The translations under genes were made by a program, and so were the position numbers. Source: an uncultured Sphingomonadaceae bacterium (GTDB lineage: Bacteria > Pseudomonadota > Alphaproteobacteria > Sphingomonadales > Sphingomonadaceae). From it: a DNA stretch of 8,515 bases. The first letter of the stretch is position 1. The number at the start of each line of letters is the position of its first letter. Of the stretch, positions 5,629-8,515 are shown piece by piece. The notes under the pieces are model-generated. The model worked only from the letters and a program-made list of their open reading frames with translations. It was not told the DNA's origin and ran no database searches. The stretch spans positions 1 to 8,515 of the forward strand of contig CAMLKX010000078.1 of NCBI GenBank assembly GCA_946480515.1, written 5' to 3'.

Positions 5629-6384
5629 ATGGAAAAAGTCATCTACGCGCTGTGGGCGCACGAAGGCGAACGCCGTGAGGAGCTCAACCGGCGTCTTCGG
5701 CGCGAGGTAGCGCCCAAGCTGCTGCAACGACCAGAAGTGCGCGGATTGCGGCTCAATCTGCAGGACGAGGCGGTCGCTCCGGCGGAGCCTCTGCGCCAGG
5801 TTGGAACCAAGCCTCAGATGGATGCCGCTGTTCAGCTGTGGCTTGATTCTGCTCATGACCGGTTCCGCGCACCGATCGACGCCGTCCTCGGCGAAGCGTC
5901 GAGCGAGCTCGGGGCTTGGCTGGTTCTCGATTCAACCATCATCCGCAACACCGAACATCCGCCTCTCCCTGATTCGCGCACCGAAGGATGGTCGCAATTC
6001 TGCTTCATCCAGAAGCCGGAGCGCCTTTCCTATGACGAGTGGCGCCATAATTGGCAGACCCTGCACACGCCCGTCGCGATCGATACCCAGTCGAACTTCG
6101 AATATATCCAGAATCTGGTTATCCGCCCGCTGATCGAAGGGCCGCATGCCTATGCGGCGATCGTCGAGGAATGCTTCCCCGCTGCTGCGATGACCGATCA
6201 GGCGGTATTTTTCGATGCCGTGGGAGACACCGACAAATTTCAAAAGAACACGCAAGAAATGGCGGACAGCTGCGCCCGGTTCATCGACTTCGGCAGCATC
6301 GATGTTCTCCCGACCAGCCAGTATGACCTGCGGGCGCCAGTTTCCGCCGCAGTTAGCGAACGCGCGCTGGAGGCGAGTTACTGA
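5629..6384 (+). CDS. EthD-like protein with two tandem alpha/beta-barrel repeats
   Basis: Protein of 251 residues of unknown enzymatic role. The second half (about 122-235) is a recognisable EthD-type dimeric alpha/beta barrel: GWSQFCFIQKPERLSYDEWRHNWQTLHTPVAIDTQSNFEYIQN, with the W-x-x-x-W-x-x-x-H-x-P pattern of the family. The first half (2-115) seems to be a degenerate copy, with VIYALWAHEG, ELNRRLRREVAPKLL, a strand RGLRLNLQD and DAAVQLWLDS. A single chain would then form the barrel that EthD proteins normally build as dimers. EthD proteins sit beside oxygenases in several degradation clusters, and some act as small isomerases, cyclases or decarboxylases. The start is ATG at 5629, two bases after the KSI stop, with GGAGAGGA and GAGG upstream. 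One base separates its stop from the next gene, so translational coupling is likely. Confidence 0.8.
   Translation: MEKVIYALWAHEGERREELNRRLRREVAPKLLQRPEVRGLRLNLQDEAVAPAEPLRQVGTKPQMDAAVQLWLDSAHDRFRAPIDAVLGEASSELGAWLVLDSTIIRNTEHPPLPDSRTEGWSQFCFIQKPERLSYDEWRHNWQTLHTPVAIDTQSNFEYIQNLVIRPLIEGPHAYAAIVEECFPAAAMTDQAVFFDAVGDTDKFQKNTQEMADSCARFIDFGSIDVLPTSQYDLRAPVSAAVSERALEASY
6369..6373 (+). promoter_or_regulatory. Ribosome binding site inside the EthD gene tail
   Basis: GGAGG lies 12 bases before the ATG of the flavin oxidoreductase, within the last codons of the EthD gene. The stop and start are one base apart (TGA-C-ATG), so ribosomes finishing the EthD gene could reinitiate directly. Confidence 0.5.
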
Positions 6385-6385
6385 C

Positions 6386-8515
6386 ATGGGCCAAGCGGAG
6401 CTTCTGGAAAAGAAGGTGCGTGCGAATGCCCGCGTCAAGCACCTGTTGTCGCCAGGACGGATCGGGTCGCTCGAACTTAAGAACCGGCTGTTGGTGACCG
6501 CCATGGGCGTCAGCCTTGCGGAGGACGATGGAACGGTCGGCGATCGCCTGCTCGATTACCATCGAGCCCAGGCGCGGGGCGGGGCTGCGCTGATCATAAC
6601 GGGGGTTTGCGGCGTCGCCTGGCCGGTTGGGGCGGTTCAGCGCAACCAGATTGGGATCTCGGACGACCGCTTCATTCCTGGTCTCACTCGGCTGACGGAG
6701 ATGGTCCATGCCGAAGGCGGCCTCGTCGCCGCCCAGCTTCACCATGGCGGGCTGGTCGCGGGCTATTCCGCCATCGATGGGCACCCCCTGTGGGCGCCGG
6801 CCACTCCTCCGCCGTTCAGCGGTGACTTTCCCAGCTTCTTCCTTCCGGACGAGCAATTTGGGGCGGGCTTGTCAGTGCCGCAGATCAAGGTGCTTGAGAA
6901 AGAGGATATCGCGCTCGCAATCCGGCAATATGCTGAAGGTGCGGCGCGAGCGAAGAAGGCGGGGTTCGACGCCGTCGAAATCCATGGCGGCCACGGCTAT
7001 TTGCTGTCCTCGTTCATGTCGCCGTCGACCAACACGCGGACCGATGAGTATGGCGGCAGTCTGGAGAACCGGGCCCGACTCCTGCTCGATGTGGTTCGCG
7101 CCGTCCGAGGCGCCGTCGGCCAAGAGTTTACCGTATGGGTGAAGTTCGACTCGCGTGAAATTGGCAAAAAAGTCGGGATCACCATCGAGAACGCGTGTGA
7201 GGTCGCGCCGATGATCGAGGCGGCAGGTGCCGATGGGCTCACCGTCAGCTCCTACCACGACACCGGCAAGGGCAAGCATCACTCGGACTCGAACATCCCC
7301 CATGAGCCAGGAGCGCACATCGAATTCACCCGCCGGATCAAGCGATCGGTTTCGATTCCCGTAATTTCGTCCGGCCGGATCGAGATGAATGTTGGCGACA
7401 AGGCGATCGAAGCCGGCGACTTCGACTTCCTCGCGCTTGGCCGGAAAATTCTTGCCGACCCGGAACTGCCACGAAAGCTGGAGGAGCAGAGAGAGGCCGA
7501 GATCCGCCCCTGCATCTACTGCTATACCTGCGTGAGCGCGATTTACTACGGCGACTCGGTGCGGTGCGCAGTTCGGCCGGAGACCGCCTTCGAAGGCCGA
7601 AACTGGTCGCCATCTTCGACTGCTCGCCGGGTCGTGGTGATCGGTGGCGGGCCCGGCGGGATGGAGGCAGCGCGGCGCCTCGACTCAGCCGGGCACGAGG
7701 TGATCCTGCTTGAGCGTGGAGTCCGGTTAGGCGGTACCCTTCAGTTTGCCGGCCTGGCCTATGAGCCGAACGAGCGGCTGCTGAATTGGCTCAGGCGCGG
7801 GATTGAAGCATCTCGGGTCGATGTGCGGCTGCGGACCGAAGCGACTCCGGAGCTTGTGGCCTCGCTGCGCCCCGACGCCGTGCTGGTCGCCACGGGCGCA
7901 GTTCGCGACATGCCGCCGATCCCCGGCAGTCACCTCGATCATGTCCTGAGTGGGGATGATCTTCGGAACATGATGCTTGGTGAACAATCGGCCGAGCTGA
8001 AGCGGAAAACCGGACTGGCAACGCGCCTTGCGACCAGGATCGGCGGAATGACCGGTGCGACCGCCAATCTCGAGCTGGTTCGCAAGGCAACGCATGCGTG
8101 GATGCCACTCGGCAAGCAGGTGGCAATTATCGGCGGCGAGCTAGTGGGTCTCGAACTGGCCGAATTTCTCATGGAACGAGGCCGCGAGGTGGTGGTGATC
8201 GGGGAGGCGCCGAAGTTCGGCGCCGGATTGACGCTCGTTCGCCGGATGCGCCTGATCACTGAACTTGCCGAGCATGGCGTGCGGATGTTCCCGGCGTCCT
8301 CCGACATTGTGATTGAGCCAGCTGCGGTCCAGTTCACCGATGGAGAGGGGGCTTCACAGGTGGTTTCGGCGGACCATGTTGTGGTGGCAACCGGCGCGCA
8401 TGGCGACTCGCGTTTAGCCGATGCACTCCGCGAGGCCGGTCTTGAGGTGCGTACGTTCGGCGACTGCACCGGCGTTGGCTATATCGAGGGCGCGATCCGC
8501 GGAGCAGCCGAAGCC
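6386..8515 (+). CDS. NADH:flavin oxidoreductase/2-enoate reductase (BaiCD/BaiH-like), 3' end cut
   Basis: Large multidomain redox enzyme; 710 residues are visible and the frame stays open to the window edge. An Old Yellow Enzyme-type FMN barrel (about 18-360) shows QLHHGG (117-122), VEIHGGHGYLLSSF with H200 and H203, and RTDEYGGSLENR (218-229). Four cysteines (C376, C379, C382, C394) then form the [4Fe-4S] site, with the CxxCxxC spacing seen in trimethylamine dehydrogenase. FAD- and NAD-binding Rossmann regions follow: VVVIGGGPGG (416-425) and AIIGGELVGLELAEFL, where the canonical third Gly is E585. The last visible residues, FGDCTGVGYIEGAIRGAAEA, are the usual end of the FAD domain, so little is missing. 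Relatives are 2,4-dienoyl-CoA reductase and the bile-acid enzymes BaiCD and BaiH, which reduce or oxidise 4-ene or 4,6-diene 3-ketosteroids. It is third in the KSI-EthD operon. Direction and substrate are inferred. Confidence 0.93.
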   Translation, partial: MGQAELLEKKVRANARVKHLLSPGRIGSLELKNRLLVTAMGVSLAEDDGTVGDRLLDYHRAQARGGAALIITGVCGVAWPVGAVQRNQIGISDDRFIPGLTRLTEMVHAEGGLVAAQLHHGGLVAGYSAIDGHPLWAPATPPPFSGDFPSFFLPDEQFGAGLSVPQIKVLEKEDIALAIRQYAEGAARAKKAGFDAVEIHGGHGYLLSSFMSPSTNTRTDEYGGSLENRARLLLDVVRAVRGAVGQEFTVWVKFDSREIGKKVGITIENACEVAPMIEAAGADGLTVSSYHDTGKGKHHSDSNIPHEPGAHIEFTRRIKRSVSIPVISSGRIEMNVGDKAIEAGDFDFLALGRKILADPELPRKLEEQREAEIRPCIYCYTCVSAIYYGDSVRCAVRPETAFEGRNWSPSSTARRVVVIGGGPGGMEAARRLDSAGHEVILLERGVRLGGTLQFAGLAYEPNERLLNWLRRGIEASRVDVRLRTEATPELVASLRPDAVLVATGAVRDMPPIPGSHLDHVLSGDDLRNMMLGEQSAELKRKTGLATRLATRIGGMTGATANLELVRKATHAWMPLGKQVAIIGGELVGLELAEFLMERGREVVVIGEAPKFGAGLTLVRRMRLITELAEHGVRMFPASSDIVIEPAAVQFTDGEGASQVVSADHVVVATGAHGDSRLADALREAGLEVRTFGDCTGVGYIEGAIRGAAEA

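Noticed and set aside
5278..5856. Minus-strand open frame of 192 codons across the KSI and EthD genes
   Set aside because: It is antisense to two well-supported genes and its translation is Arg/Ser/Pro-rich with no family features.
6353..6856. Minus-strand open frames antisense to the enoate reductase (also 6872-7318, 7727-8095 and 7939-8469)
   Set aside because: The plus-strand enoate reductase frame is continuous with FMN, Fe-S and FAD motifs throughout. These frames are by-products of GC-rich codon use.
1..8515. Insertion sequences, tRNA genes, CRISPR arrays, phage or toxin-antitoxin genes
   Set aside because: I looked for them on both strands and saw no transposase motifs, terminal repeats, regularly spaced repeats, cloverleaf-like segments or small paired genes. 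The window is fully explained by metabolic and regulatory genes.

Overview
The window is GC-rich bacterial DNA, very densely coding, with reading-frame habits typical of a proteobacterium. I infer an alphaproteobacterium, most likely a sphingomonad (Novosphingobium or Sphingobium type). That rests on the gene mix: a KshA-like Rieske oxygenase, ketosteroid isomerase, SnoaL and EthD proteins and an enoate reductase packed with short-chain dehydrogenases. No rRNA or other taxonomic marker is present, so the assignment is only an inference.

Layout from left to right. (1) A 3'-truncated short-chain dehydrogenase (SDR) on the minus strand runs off the left edge, divergent from (2) an AraC-type regulator on the plus strand. 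(3) The AraC gene converges, with only 6 bp between, on a minus-strand operon of a KshA-like Rieske oxygenase followed by a DHRS1-like SDR. (4) A 125-bp divergent region with striking palindromes separates the oxygenase from a plus-strand LysR regulator. (5) The LysR gene overlaps by 4 bp, tail to tail, a minus-strand SnoaL-fold protein. (6) A second divergent region of 174-188 bp, carrying three copies of GCTACGC, separates the SnoaL gene from a tight plus-strand operon: ketosteroid isomerase (KSI), a two-domain EthD-like protein, and a large flavin/Fe-S oxidoreductase of the BaiCD/BaiH/2-enoate reductase family that runs off the right edge close to its natural end.

The genes fit a pathway acting on a steroid or steroid-like polycyclic ketone. 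The SDRs would interconvert alcohols and ketones. The KSI would move a double bond into conjugation with the 3-ketone. The SnoaL protein could dehydrate a ring hydroxyl. The enoate reductase would reduce or introduce a conjugated double bond. The Rieske enzyme would hydroxylate the ring, as KshA does at C9 before ring B opens. The KSI assignment is the firmest link to steroids, because its catalytic Tyr14 and Asp38 fall at the numbering of the Comamonas testosteroni enzyme. The real substrate cannot be read from the sequence. No ferredoxin reductase for the oxygenase lies in the window.
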